Positions 25,687-34,369 of a stretch of 64,000 nt of DNA are shown in pieces. The translations under genes and the position numbers were made by a program. Under the pieces are notes generated by a model that worked only from the letters and a program-made list of their open reading frames with translations, had not been told where the DNA came from and did not search any database. Within the stretch, counting starts at the first letter, position 1. The number at the start of each line of letters is the position of its first letter. Source of the DNA: Apilactobacillus apisilvae (GTDB taxonomy: Bacteria; Bacillota; Bacilli; Lactobacillales; Lactobacillaceae); assembly GCF_023380225.1 (NCBI RefSeq), contig NZ_CP093362.1:1116001-1180000 (forward strand). The letters are read 5' to 3'.

Positions 25687-26036
25687 TGTTATATAACGTT
25701 TTAATTGTTGGTCTAGGTGCCTCAATCGGTTCACTTTTAAGATTTTTAGTTACCAAAATACTGAATGAACTTTTTCATAAAATTTCTTTACCAATTTCAA
25801 CTTTGTTTATTAATGTTTCAGGGTCTTTTTTATTAGGATTAGTTAATCATCAACTACCTAAAAATATGTTTACAACGATTTTATTTATTGCAATCTTAGG
25901 TGGCTATACAACTTTTTCTACCTATATTGATGAAACTATTCAGTTGCGTAATAAAAGACAAGTTCTATCATTGATTTATTATTTATTAACGGCTATTTTA
26001 GGTGTCTTAGCTGCTTTATTGGGATATGTAATCTAA
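25686..26036 (+). CDS. crcB: Fluoride channel CrcB/Fluc, second of a pair
   Basis: 116 residues, four helices, with IGSLLRFLVT and GGYTTFSTYIDE motifs. It is coupled to the preceding gene by overlapping stop and start. Its terminator hairpin is interrupted by an IS3-family element 13 bp downstream. Confidence 0.92.
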   Translation: MLYNVLIVGLGASIGSLLRFLVTKILNELFHKISLPISTLFINVSGSFLLGLVNHQLPKNMFTTILFIAILGGYTTFSTYIDETIQLRNKRQVLSLIYYLLTAILGVLAALLGYVI

Positions 26037-26049
26037 AAGAGGATTGATA
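26035..26049 (+). terminator. Left arm of the crcB terminator, separated by the IS element
   Basis: AAAAGAGGATTGATA here is the exact reverse complement of TATCAATCCTCTTTT at about 27353-27367 on the far side of the IS. Removing the IS and one ATA copy restores a 15-bp stem with a 7-base loop and a T run. Confidence 0.75.
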
Positions 26050-26148
26050 GGAACTGAAGTTATAATATTGAACAGATAAATAAAAGCACTTTCGATAAAA
26101 GTATTATTTTAATTTGGTAAAATAATATAATTCGGAGGTGTTTTTTGT

Positions 26149-26454
26149 ATGACTAATAATAAATATTCATATGAAACTAAACTAGAAGCCGTTCGGCTTC
26201 TTAATGAAGGTATTCCTGGTAGAAAGATTTGTAAAATACTTGGTTTAAAGAGTGACGGCTTAATTTATACATGGCGGAAATATGTAAGAAATGGTGATTA
26301 TTATCGTTTGAATCAAAAGCCTGGCAAACAATATAAATATAATAAAGGCAATTTAGAACTACCTAGTGATGTCAGAAAAGATATGGAAATTAAACAAATG
26401 AAGGAAGAACTTGAAGTTATAAAAAAATATTTAATCATGGAAGGGCTGTGGTAA
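26149..26454 (+). CDS. IS3-family transposase OrfA
   Basis: 101 residues. An HTH domain (YETKLEAVRLLNEGIPGRKICKILGL, written here only in part: YETKLEAVRLLNEG) begins the protein. A short coiled-coil region (KDMEIKQMKEELEVIKKYL) ends it. The ribosome binding site is CGGAGGTG. A slippery A AAA AAA at 26421-26427, in the right phase, allows -1 frameshifting into orfB to make the full transposase. Confidence 0.9.
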   Translation: MTNNKYSYETKLEAVRLLNEGIPGRKICKILGLKSDGLIYTWRKYVRNGDYYRLNQKPGKQYKYNKGNLELPSDVRKDMEIKQMKEELEVIKKYLIMEGLW

Positions 26455-27299
26455 ATCAAGCTACTATTAAATTAATCGATACTTTCACATCCAAAATACC
26501 TTTAGTTAGGATTTGTCAGTATCTCAATATATCTAGAAGTACCTATTACTATCATAAAACACATGCAGCTCATTTTAATTTAAGTCAGATTGAACAGGAG
26601 ATTCAACAACTATGTATAAAAACAAAGTTTTTATATGGTTATCGTAAAATTCATGCACTAATTAATAAGCACTTAAAATGCAGTGTTAGTAAAGTTCAAA
26701 GAATTATGGCTAAATACAATTGGGGGTGTCGTATTAAACGTAAAAGATCTCATCGACCTGGTAATCCGTTCAAACAATTTGATAATATAATCAATCGTGA
26801 TTGGAACATTAGTTTACCAAATCGTAAATTAACCACTGATATCACTTATATTCCTTGCGGAAATAAAATGTTGTACCTCTCTACAATTATGGATAGTTTT
26901 AATTCGGAAATTATTGCTCATAAAATTTCTAATCATCCAAATACCCAATTGGCATTAGATACACTAAATCAATTAGGCTATTTAAGTGGTGCTATCATTC
27001 ATAGTGATCAGGGTTCTACTTATACTTCGCGTGAATTTTTTGAATTAGCACGCAAAAAAGGCGCCATCAGAAGTATGTCCCGTAAAGGGACGCCAGCTGA
27101 TAACGCCATCATTGAATCATTTCACTCAAGCCTAAAGACTGAAATGATATACACACAAGCTAAACCAAAAGGTTTAGCAGATACCATTAGGTGTGTGAAT
27201 AATTATATCAAATTTTGGAATAATACACGAATATTAACAAAATTAGGCAACCAATCACCTGTAGAGTACAGGAAATCAGTTGCCCAATTAAATAATTAG
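26448..27299 (+). CDS. IS3-family transposase OrfB (catalytic, rve)
   Basis: 283 residues numbered from GTG 26448. HTH_21 domain at about 50-100, then the integrase core with D131 (TTDITYIP), D187 (HSDQGSTY) and E223 (DNAIIESFH): the complete DDE triad with the usual D-D(55)-D(35)-E style spacing. It is expressed mainly as the OrfAB fusion by -1 frameshifting; independent initiation is possible. Confidence 0.93.
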   Translation: MVNQATIKLIDTFTSKIPLVRICQYLNISRSTYYYHKTHAAHFNLSQIEQEIQQLCIKTKFLYGYRKIHALINKHLKCSVSKVQRIMAKYNWGCRIKRKRSHRPGNPFKQFDNIINRDWNISLPNRKLTTDITYIPCGNKMLYLSTIMDSFNSEIIAHKISNHPNTQLALDTLNQLGYLSGAIIHSDQGSTYTSREFFELARKKGAIRSMSRKGTPADNAIIESFHSSLKTEMIYTQAKPKGLADTIRCVNNYIKFWNNTRILTKLGNQSPVEYRKSVAQLNN

Positions 27300-27385
27300 A
27301 AAGCTGCTTTTATTTATTTGTTCAAAATAATAGTTGCAGTTCCATAATGAAAATATCAATCCTCTTTTATTAAATATAGAGAACT

Positions 27386-27940
27386 TTATTTTACTACTTT
27401 CGCCCCTAAAGTATTTTTAAAATGATTTAACGCAAAATGTTGTCCTTCATCAGTCAATCCGGCAACACCACTTTCATGAACTACAATCTTATAATTAAGA
27501 TTATAAGCATCAATGGCAGTGTGCAATACACAGATATCAGTACATACGCCGACTAAATGTAGAGTATCAATATGGCGTTCGCGTAATCTTAAATCTAGAT
27601 CAGTTCCCGCAAAAGCACTGTATCTAGTTTTGTCATACATATAAATTTTGGCATTATCTTTGTGCTCATCATACCAATCTTGTAACTTACCATAAAACTG
27701 ACGTCCCCAAGTGTTAGCTAAGTTATGGGAAGGGAAGAGTTTAGTTTCGGGATGATATGGATCATTTTTGTGATGTAAATCAGTTGGTAAAATCACCCAA
27801 TCATCATTTTTAACGAAATCATCGGCTAAATTTACAATGTTTTTTTCTAAATGTTGCCCAGGTTTACCAACTGTCAGGGCACCCTTATCAGCGACAAAAT
27901 CATTTGTATAATCGATTATTAATAATGCTTGTTTACTCAT
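27386..27940 (-). CDS. pncA: Nicotinamidase (PncA, isochorismatase fold)
   Basis: 184 residues. The catalytic Asp is in LLIIDYTNDF (D9 region) and the nucleophilic Cys in GVCTDICVLHTA. A metal-binding region lies near PTDLHH. It hydrolyses nicotinamide to nicotinate for NAD salvage, a useful function in an NAD-recycling fermenter. Single gene. Its terminator lies near the crcB/IS region. Confidence 0.9.
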   Translation of the reverse strand: MSKQALLIIDYTNDFVADKGALTVGKPGQHLEKNIVNLADDFVKNDDWVILPTDLHHKNDPYHPETKLFPSHNLANTWGRQFYGKLQDWYDEHKDNAKIYMYDKTRYSAFAGTDLDLRLRERHIDTLHLVGVCTDICVLHTAIDAYNLNYKIVVHESGVAGLTDEGQHFALNHFKNTLGAKVVK

Positions 27941-27957
27941 ATAAAAACCTCACTTTA

Positions 27958-28003
27958 ATAAAAAAGACTTTCCATAATTTTACTACTTATAGAAAGTCTT
28001 TTT
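27958..28003. terminator. Terminator after the purine permease
   Basis: AAAAAGACTTTC and GAAAGTCTTTTT pair across a 19-base loop. Confidence 0.75.
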
Positions 28004-28010
28004 AACTTAA

Positions 28011-29321
28011 TTATTCATTTAATAACCAGAAGAAAATGATAAATATAATACATAATGCATACATAAATGCGTTAACTTCTTTGCCACGTTTAGCAGCAAT
28101 CATTGCTAGTGGGTAAGTAATAAATCCTAAAGCAATTCCATCTGAAATACTGTATGAAAGAGGCATCCCCAAAACAATCAAGAATGATGGTGCAGCCAAT
28201 TCAAATCTTTCCCAATGAATATCTTTAAGCGATCTTGCCATTAAAATACCAATTGTAATCAATGCTGGAGCTGTAACTTGGTCAGTGATTACACCTAACA
28301 TAGGTGAGAAGAATGTACCTAGAATGAATAAAATTCCAGTAATAATTACTGTGAATCCAGAACGACCACCAACAGCAATTCCAGCGGATGATTCAACGAA
28401 AGCTCCCATAGGAGAAGTTCCTAATAATGAACCACCTAACATCGTAGTTGAATCAGCAGCTAAAGCACGACCAATTCTTGGAATCTTGTTGTCTTTGATA
28501 AAACCAGCTTGTTGAGCTAAACCAACTAAAGTTCCAGCAGTATCGAAAAATGATACTAACAAGAAAGTAAATACTACAATCCATAGTTGCAGTGTATTAA
28601 TTTGTGTTACATGTGAAACACCTGCTAAGAAAACTGGTTTAATACTAGGAATACTTGAAACAATGTGACTAGGAACTGGGATTAAGCCAGTTATCATTCC
28701 AAGAATTGCAGTTGCAACCATACTAATAAAGATGGCACCAGGAACGTTGGCGCTCATCAAAACAATTACGACGATTAAACCGAAAATAGTAATCCAAGTT
28801 GTACCAGTATGGAATGAACCTAGAGTAACTAATGTACTTTTATCAGCAACAATTAATCCACCTTGATTCAAACCTAAGAAGGCAATAAATAAACCAATTC
28901 CACCAGCAATTGCACTTTTTAGATCAGTAGGAATTGCATCGATAATTTTTTCTCTTAATTTAAAAGCAGTTAAAATAATAAAAATAATAGCAGCGATAAA
29001 AGTTCCAGCTAAAGCAGTTTCCCACGGAACTTTCATTCCGATACAAACGGAATAGGCGAAGAAAGCGTTCATTCCTAAACTAGTTGATAAAGCAATCGGA
29101 TAATTTGCGATAATTCCCATTAAGAAACAACCAAGGGCAGTGGCTAAAGCAGTAGAAGTAAATACCGCTCCTTTATCCATTCCGGCAGCTCCCAAAACGT
29201 TCGGATTTAAAAAGATAATATAAACCATCGAAACGAAAGTGGTAATTCCAGCTAAAGTTTCACGTTTATAATTGGTTCCTAATTCGTCAAATTTAAAAAA
29301 TTTAGCGATTTGATTAACCAT
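28011..29321 (-). CDS. pbuG: NCS2/AzgA-family purine (guanine/hypoxanthine) permease
   Basis: 436 residues, about 12-14 helices. The N-terminal block FKFDELGTNYKRETLAGITT and the SLGMNAFFAY motif are characteristic of the PbuG/PbuO (AzgA) group. SFFDTAGTLVGL and FVESSAGIAVGGRSG carry the substrate-binding regions. It imports purine bases with protons. Two PurR-type boxes flank its promoter. The exact base is not known. Confidence 0.9.
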   Translation of the reverse strand: MVNQIAKFFKFDELGTNYKRETLAGITTFVSMVYIIFLNPNVLGAAGMDKGAVFTSTALATALGCFLMGIIANYPIALSTSLGMNAFFAYSVCIGMKVPWETALAGTFIAAIIFIILTAFKLREKIIDAIPTDLKSAIAGGIGLFIAFLGLNQGGLIVADKSTLVTLGSFHTGTTWITIFGLIVVIVLMSANVPGAIFISMVATAILGMITGLIPVPSHIVSSIPSIKPVFLAGVSHVTQINTLQLWIVVFTFLLVSFFDTAGTLVGLAQQAGFIKDNKIPRIGRALAADSTTMLGGSLLGTSPMGAFVESSAGIAVGGRSGFTVIITGILFILGTFFSPMLGVITDQVTAPALITIGILMARSLKDIHWERFELAAPSFLIVLGMPLSYSISDGIALGFITYPLAMIAAKRGKEVNAFMYALCIIFIIFFWLLNE

Positions 29322-29339
29322 TATGTAATCTCTCCCTTT

Positions 29340-29352
29340 ATAGTTCGTGTTT
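29340..29352 (-). promoter_or_regulatory. PurBox-like site, promoter-proximal
   Basis: On the minus strand AAACACGAACTAT, 11 of 13 to the PurBox AWWWCCGAACWWT. It lies between the promoter and the permease ribosome binding site. Confidence 0.4.
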
Positions 29353-29400
29353 TTGTTTTAACGTTTATTAATTTTAGCACATTTTCATAATTTGTCCACC

Positions 29401-29413
29401 ATTTCCGAACTAT
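29401..29413 (+). promoter_or_regulatory. PurBox upstream of the purine permease
   Basis: ATTTCCGAACTAT is a full match to the PurR box consensus AWWWCCGAACWWT, upstream of a TGGACA/TAAAAT promoter on the minus strand. With the site at 29340 it makes the usual inverted pair. Confidence 0.6.
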
Positions 29414-29425
29414 CAATTTAATTAA

Positions 29426-29462
29426 ATAAAAAATGACATACAAATTGTATGTCATTTTTAGT
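29426..29462. terminator. Bidirectional terminator
   Basis: AAAAATGACATACAA and TTGTATGTCATTTTT pair with no mismatch. Confidence 0.85.
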
Positions 29463-29470
29463 GATTAATA

Positions 29471-29809
29471 TTATAATGGTAATCGTTTTACATTGAAGTT
29501 GATTGAAATGATTTTTGTTTCATCATTATCATCAAGAATATTAAATACATCAAATTTAGCACCTAAATTACCTAGATAACCGATAAACTGTTCAATATCA
29601 GAAGGTCTGCCTCCACTACCGTTTAGTATAAAATCATTATGGTCGTTAAATGAAAATGAAATATATTCATCATTGCTTTCATCAATTGATAAAGAATTCT
29701 TTTTTCTATTAAAATAAAAATATGCAGCTTTAACTTGTTCAGCCAGATCATTAATTTTTATTTTGGTAACTGATTCCAAGATTGCGATATCTGGAATGAT
29801 ATTATTCAT
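29471..29809 (-). CDS. Conserved small protein of unknown function
   Basis: 112 residues, soluble, acidic, with no membrane segment. The second half alternates strands (YISFSFNDHNDFILNG, IISINFNVKRLPL). It follows the FMN reductase by 21 bp with its own AGGAG site, so it is the last gene of the efflux operon. Family not recognised. Confidence 0.6.
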   Translation of the reverse strand: MNNIIPDIAILESVTKIKINDLAEQVKAAYFYFNRKKNSLSIDESNDEYISFSFNDHNDFILNGSGGRPSDIEQFIGYLGNLGAKFDVFNILDDNDETKIISINFNVKRLPL

Positions 29810-29830
29810 ATTTGATCTCCTACAAAATAC

Positions 29831-30430
29831 TTATCCCTTAAAAGGATTTTCTTTAAATAAATTACTGTAAAAAATAATCTTTTTAATACTTTGCTTCAAT
29901 TTGTTTTCATAGAATTCTTTTGATGGAGCATCTTCTAAGAAGTTACCATTTTCATCAAAATTCTTTTGGACATTACCAATAGCGACATTTTGTGGAACGA
30001 CAAATGCATTTAGTCTAGTTAAAACTTCATTTAATTCAAGTCCACCAAATTGACCACCACGAGCATTGTTAGAATAAGTCATGGTTAAGACAGCTTTGCC
30101 TGACATTTGAAATGATAAATAATCAATAGCATTTTTAATTACAGCAGGAAAAGAATGGTTGTATTCTGGAGTCAAAAAGATATAACCATCGGCATCTGCC
30201 ATATCATCTAACCATTTTTGCTCATTATCTGGCAATGAGCGGTTTTTATTATTCATTGGTGGTAATGCTTCATAGAAAAATGGTAATTCATATTGGCCGA
30301 TTTCAATGAAATTTAGTTGAGCATTAATTTCCTTTTCATACTCAGATTGATTGTTTTTTAAATAATTAAATAAATGTCTACCAATTGAAGATTTTCTTGA
30401 GCTTCCTAAAATAATGTTAATTTTTGTCAT
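29831..30430 (-). CDS. NADPH-dependent FMN reductase (flavodoxin-like)
   Basis: 199 residues. The phosphate-binding loop IILGSSRKSSIGR is at the N-terminus, and FLTPEYNHSFPAVIKNAIDYLS is the family block near 95-117. It would reduce FMN, quinones or azo compounds. Its ribosome binding site lies inside the 3' end of the efflux gene, so the two are coupled, and it belongs to the MarR-controlled operon. Confidence 0.85.
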   Translation of the reverse strand: MTKINIILGSSRKSSIGRHLFNYLKNNQSEYEKEINAQLNFIEIGQYELPFFYEALPPMNNKNRSLPDNEQKWLDDMADADGYIFLTPEYNHSFPAVIKNAIDYLSFQMSGKAVLTMTYSNNARGGQFGGLELNEVLTRLNAFVVPQNVAIGNVQKNFDENGNFLEDAPSKEFYENKLKQSIKKIIFYSNLFKENPFKG

Positions 30431-30432
30431 AA

Positions 30433-31854
30433 TTATACCTCCGAAATTTTTTTATTTTTGTAAAAATTGACGATAGAAATAACTAATGCAAACAGTATTA
30501 AAATAGTTCCAATAATGTATACATATTGTTGTCCTACCATATAGGTTAACTTCTTATTTCCATCAAAGTTAGTTATATGTTTATTTGCTAAATTACTCAT
30601 AAATATAAATAGTAACGATGTTGCCAATGCATTACCGGTTACCATCCCAATATTTCTTGATAATGAATTCATACTGCCAGCAATTCCCAATTCTTTTTGC
30701 GAAATAGAACTCATGATCATTGAATTGTTAGGAGATTGGAAAATAGAATTTCCTAATCCTAGTAGTCCAATCGCAAATAAATAAATTTTAATATTTGTAC
30801 TTAGATTACTAAAAATCAAAAAGAATTGTGTGATGAAGATAACTGCTAAACCAATAATTGTTAAATTTAGTTCAACAATCTTATCTGACAGTTTTCCTGA
30901 GATTGGTGAAGTAATAATTTGAGTTAATGGTAAAAGCATCATCATTAGTCCCGCAGATCCGGCACTAAAGTTTCGGGCATTTTCTAAATAGAAAGGGGTT
31001 AGTACCATATAAAAATTATTGGTAATGAAAATAATCGTGGCAGTTAATAATCCAATCGAAAAATTTCTATTTTTAAATAATGCCAAATTAATTAACGGAT
31101 TTTCTTTTTTGCGTTCTACTAATATTAAACCAACAAATAAAATAATTGATAAAAATAGAATTAAATATAAATAAATATTAGTGTAACCAATTTGTTGTCC
31201 AGCATAGATGTAAATGAATATTCCAAGAATTGATGCCATTGATAAAAAGATGCCAAAATTGTCCGACTTTGTTTTATGTTTGATTAAACTATTTGGTAAC
31301 AACTTAATGGACATTATTATCATAATTACACCAATTGGAACATTAATCCAAAATATATATTGCCATGATAGATATTGTAGAATAATACCGCCAACTCCAG
31401 GGCCTGCAATCATGCCTAAAGCAACAAATGAACCAATCCAACCTAATGCTTGTCCACGTTCTTCTTTAGGAAAGACTTCAGTTATAATTCCATTATTAGT
31501 ACTCATAGTCATAGCAGCACCCACAGCTTGAATTACTCTTGATACTAGTAAAAAGATAATTTGATTACTCATCCCACATAATAGTGAACCCACGGAAAAA
31601 ACAATTACACCAATTTTAAAAATTTTATTTTTTCCTAATTTATCACTCAATTTGCCAAATGGTAATAACAGAATACAGATAGTTATTAGATAAGAAGAAA
31701 CTATCAATTCTGAAACGCTCATATTAATTGATAATGATTTATTAATAACTGGAAGAGCAATGTTGACAACACTAGCATCCAGATCGGTCATAAACGTTAC
31801 AATTCCAATACAAAATAATATCCACCATCTTTTGGAAGACATTTTTTTAGCCAT
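30433..31854 (-). CDS. MFS drug efflux transporter, 14-helix EmrB/QacA type
   Basis: 473 residues from ATG 31854, 8 bases after AAGGGAG; an in-frame upstream start lacks a site. TDLDASVVNIALP (helix 1), LPFGKLSDKLGKNK (loop 2-3) and GPGVGGIILQYLSW (motif C, antiporter) are intact. It probably exports toxic compounds by proton antiport. It is divergent from a MarR regulator, and two matching palindromes lie between them. Confidence 0.9.
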   Translation of the reverse strand: MAKKMSSKRWWILFCIGIVTFMTDLDASVVNIALPVINKSLSINMSVSELIVSSYLITICILLLPFGKLSDKLGKNKIFKIGVIVFSVGSLLCGMSNQIIFLLVSRVIQAVGAAMTMSTNNGIITEVFPKEERGQALGWIGSFVALGMIAGPGVGGIILQYLSWQYIFWINVPIGVIMIIMSIKLLPNSLIKHKTKSDNFGIFLSMASILGIFIYIYAGQQIGYTNIYLYLILFLSIILFVGLILVERKKENPLINLALFKNRNFSIGLLTATIIFITNNFYMVLTPFYLENARNFSAGSAGLMMMLLPLTQIITSPISGKLSDKIVELNLTIIGLAVIFITQFFLIFSNLSTNIKIYLFAIGLLGLGNSIFQSPNNSMIMSSISQKELGIAGSMNSLSRNIGMVTGNALATSLLFIFMSNLANKHITNFDGNKKLTYMVGQQYVYIIGTILILFALVISIVNFYKNKKISEV

Positions 31855-31877
31855 ATAAAACACTCCCTTTAGATATT

Positions 31878-31891
31878 TATTCACGTGAATA
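31878..31891. promoter_or_regulatory. MarR operator 1
   Basis: TATTCACGTGAATA, a perfect 14-bp palindrome just upstream of the efflux ribosome binding site; the same TATTCA-N2-TGAATA word recurs at 31933-31946. Confidence 0.65.
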
Positions 31892-31932
31892 TAAAAATAT
31901 TGTAACACTTAATATGATATAATCAAGATATA

Positions 31933-31946
31933 TATTCAAATGAATA
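31933..31946. promoter_or_regulatory. MarR operator 2
   Basis: TATTCAAATGAATA, palindromic outside its central two bases, overlapping the start region of the marR message. Confidence 0.6.
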
Positions 31947-31960
31947 AAAGAAGGGTAATT

Positions 31961-32440
31961 ATGCAATTAGATGAAAATGTAAATAATATAATGTCTTCAA
32001 TTGGTAAACTATTAAATGAAGATTCAAGAAATGATAATGAAAAAGTGTGGATGGAAAATCAGCTAAGTGCTGATGGTGATGCATATCCAATTTTAAAAAA
32101 ACTAAAAACTAGTGATATTCATTTAATATCATTAATTGGCAAATATGAACCAATTTCTGTTAAAAAATTACCTAATTTATCAGGTATTTCACAACCAACG
32201 ATTTCACGAACAATCAAAAGATTTGCTGAAACTAAAATAGTAGATCGATATTACAAGGCTTCTAATAATAAAGAAACTTTTGTTAATTTAACTTCTACTG
32301 GACAAAAGTTATTTGATGTTCATGATGCTTTAGAAAAGCATATTTATACAAATCTTAAGAATATAATTGATGAATATTCTGGTGATGATATTAATAAATT
32401 TGTTGAAATTTTAAGCAAAATAACTAATTCAAATATCTAA
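31961..32440 (+). CDS. MarR-family transcriptional regulator
   Basis: 159 residues from ATG 31961, 7 bases after GAAGGG; an earlier ATG at 31940 lies in the second operator and has no site. The winged helix has SVKKLPNLSGISQPTISRTI as the recognition part, followed by the wing (YYKASNNKETFVNLTSTG). It probably represses itself and the divergent efflux-FMN reductase operon, with release by a drug-like or oxidising ligand. Confidence 0.85.
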   Translation: MQLDENVNNIMSSIGKLLNEDSRNDNEKVWMENQLSADGDAYPILKKLKTSDIHLISLIGKYEPISVKKLPNLSGISQPTISRTIKRFAETKIVDRYYKASNNKETFVNLTSTGQKLFDVHDALEKHIYTNLKNIIDEYSGDDINKFVEILSKITNSNI

Positions 32441-32472
32441 AAAAGCAAAGGCTACAAAATAACCTTTGCTTT
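32437..32472. terminator. Bidirectional terminator
   Basis: AAAGCAAAGG and CCTTTGCTTT pair around a 13-base loop. Confidence 0.8.
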
Positions 32473-33220
32473 AGAAAAATGCTTTGATAAATAGATAAAT
32501 TGATAGCAGAATCGCAAAAATTCCGACACCATTTTTCATAATTTTAGTAGGGATATATCTGACAATTTTAGGGCCAATAAAGCCACCAATGAACAAGCCA
32601 ATTGCTAAAATAATTATTTCATGCCAATAAATATTAGCCACCAAAATAAAAATAATTGATGCAACAAGATTAGAAGATAGCGTTGCAACGTTTCTTGTCG
32701 CATTATAAACATTATATGAACTATCGGTAATTCTGGATAAGACGGCAATCATGATAACTCCAGCGCCGGCACCAAAATAACCCACATAAATGCCCACTAG
32801 CCCTAAAATCAAGTATTCCCAAAATGTACTGTTACCTTTTTTCTTACCTTGAGCTGGTTGTCTTTTTGGTATCAAAATTGAACAAGCAGCAAAGAAAATT
32901 AAAAACGGAATAATTTTTGAAAATGCAGCATTAGAACTATGCAATAATAAAATGGAACCAACTAATCCACCAAGTGCATTTAATAAGATCACTGGGTAAA
33001 TTTCATGCCAATGTCCTTTTAATTCTTTCAACGAGGATAAAGTTGAGCTAATACCGCTTGATATTAGGGCAACGGTATTGGATGCATTAGCTAATACTGG
33101 TGGAATGCCCACTGAAATTAAAGCTGGATATGATATTAATGATGCCATGCCGATAATACTGTTAATAATGCCGGAAATTATACCAATTAAAATTAAAAAT
33201 ATAATCGTACCCAAAGTCAT
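32471..33220 (-). CDS. TSUP-family (TauE/SafE) sulfite/anion exporter-like protein
   Basis: 249 residues, about eight helices, from ATG 33220 after AGGAAGTGG. The small-residue-rich repeats GIISGIINSIIGMASLISYP and GLVGIYVGYFGAGAGVIM are the paired TSUP motifs. The family moves sulfur oxyanions or organic anions across the membrane; the substrate here is unknown. Confidence 0.85.
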   Translation of the reverse strand: MTLGTIIFLILIGIISGIINSIIGMASLISYPALISVGIPPVLANASNTVALISSGISSTLSSLKELKGHWHEIYPVILLNALGGLVGSILLLHSSNAAFSKIIPFLIFFAACSILIPKRQPAQGKKKGNSTFWEYLILGLVGIYVGYFGAGAGVIMIAVLSRITDSSYNVYNATRNVATLSSNLVASIIFILVANIYWHEIIILAIGLFIGGFIGPKIVRYIPTKIMKNGVGIFAILLSIYLFIKAFF

Positions 33221-33255
33221 AAAGACCACTTCCTAAATATTTATCTTAATATAAA

Positions 33256-33293
33256 AGACCAAATTCATAAGAATCTGGTCTTTTTTAGTGGTT
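33256..33293. terminator. Terminator after the aldo/keto reductase
   Basis: AAAAGACCAAATTC and GAATCTGGTCTTTT pair, followed by T/A runs. Confidence 0.75.
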
Positions 33294-33302
33294 TATAAAA
33301 AA

Positions 33303-34235
33303 TTATAAGTTTTGAAATGCTTCATCAATTTGCTTGTAATCATCGTCACTAATAGTAGTGTTTAGTGCCTTAGCATTACTTGATACTTGTTCTGGCTTTT
33401 TAGCACCAGGAATTACAACAGTAATATCTGGGTTCTTCATGTACCATGCAAGAATTAATTCTGCCATTGTAACGTCATGTTTTTCAGCTAATGGTTTTAG
33501 GCCGTTAACAGCATCTACAATTGATTCAAAACGTGAACCTTCAAAGTCGGGATTACCATGTCTAATATCATCGTCTGGGAATGTAACTGCCTTTGAATAT
33601 TTTCCAGTTAACAAACCAGATGCTAGAGGGAAGAATGGTACGAATGAAATGTTATTTTCTCTTAAGTAAGGGAACATGTCTTTTTCAGCATCACGATGCA
33701 ACAAACTGTATTGATCTTCTACAACATCAACTAAGCCATCTTTGTTAGCTTCTTTAATTTGATCTAATGAGAAGTTAGAAACTCCGATAGCTTTGATCTT
33801 TCCTTCTTTTTTCATTTCATTTAATGCAGCCACTGCTTCATCTTTAGGAGTGCTGTCATCTGGGAAATGAATATAGAAAATATCAATGTAGTCAGTTTGT
33901 AGACGTTTTAGAGCATCATTAACAGCTTTTTTCAAAAATTCAGGGCTGTTATTGATGGTTACTTCATCACCGCTAGTATCTTGTGCAGCTTTATCAGCAA
34001 TTACGAATTTACTACGATCATAACCTTGAATAGCTTGACCAATTAATTCTTCAGAATGCCCCATCCCATATGCAAATGCAGTATCTAATAGGGTAATTCC
34101 AGAATCCAAAGCAGTTTTAACGATTTTAATACCTGTTTCATCTTTTAAGTTTGGGAATAAGTTAATACCACCAACCGCGTTGGTACCTAAACCAAGTGCA
34201 GTTGATTCAACTGATGATTTACCAATTTTAACCAT
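33303..34235 (-). CDS. Aldo/keto reductase
   Basis: 310 residues, TIM barrel. The catalytic tetrad can be placed: Asp and Tyr in LLDTAFAYGMGHSEELIG, Lys in FVIADKAA, His in IFYIHFPD. The C-terminal VVIPGAKKPEQVSSN binds NADPH. It reduces carbonyls or sugars to alcohols. The ribosome binding site is GAGGAGG. Single gene. Confidence 0.9.
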   Translation of the reverse strand: MVKIGKSSVESTALGLGTNAVGGINLFPNLKDETGIKIVKTALDSGITLLDTAFAYGMGHSEELIGQAIQGYDRSKFVIADKAAQDTSGDEVTINNSPEFLKKAVNDALKRLQTDYIDIFYIHFPDDSTPKDEAVAALNEMKKEGKIKAIGVSNFSLDQIKEANKDGLVDVVEDQYSLLHRDAEKDMFPYLRENNISFVPFFPLASGLLTGKYSKAVTFPDDDIRHGNPDFEGSRFESIVDAVNGLKPLAEKHDVTMAELILAWYMKNPDITVVIPGAKKPEQVSSNAKALNTTISDDDYKQIDEAFQNL

Positions 34236-34369
34236 GTGAAAATTCCTCCTCTAAATTAATTAACATTATAATTATGAACTAAAAGTAAGTTATTTTAAAG
34301 TATTTAGTAATTCCTTCCAATATTAATTTTTGTTACACTTGAATTGATATAAAGTAGGGGTGATTAGAT

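Larger units (their letters stand above)
26050..27343 (+). mobile_element. IS3-family (IS150-like) insertion sequence
   Basis: About 1294 bp, ending in GGAACTG...CAGTTCC. The imperfect terminal inverted repeats extend about 40 bp (both contain TTGAACA then AAATAAAAGC). It is flanked by a 3-bp direct repeat, ATA (26047-26049 and 27344-27346), as IS150 relatives make. It carries orfA and orfB joined by a -1 frameshift signal, and all DDE residues. It appears intact. It sits in the loop of the crcB terminator. Confidence 0.88.
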
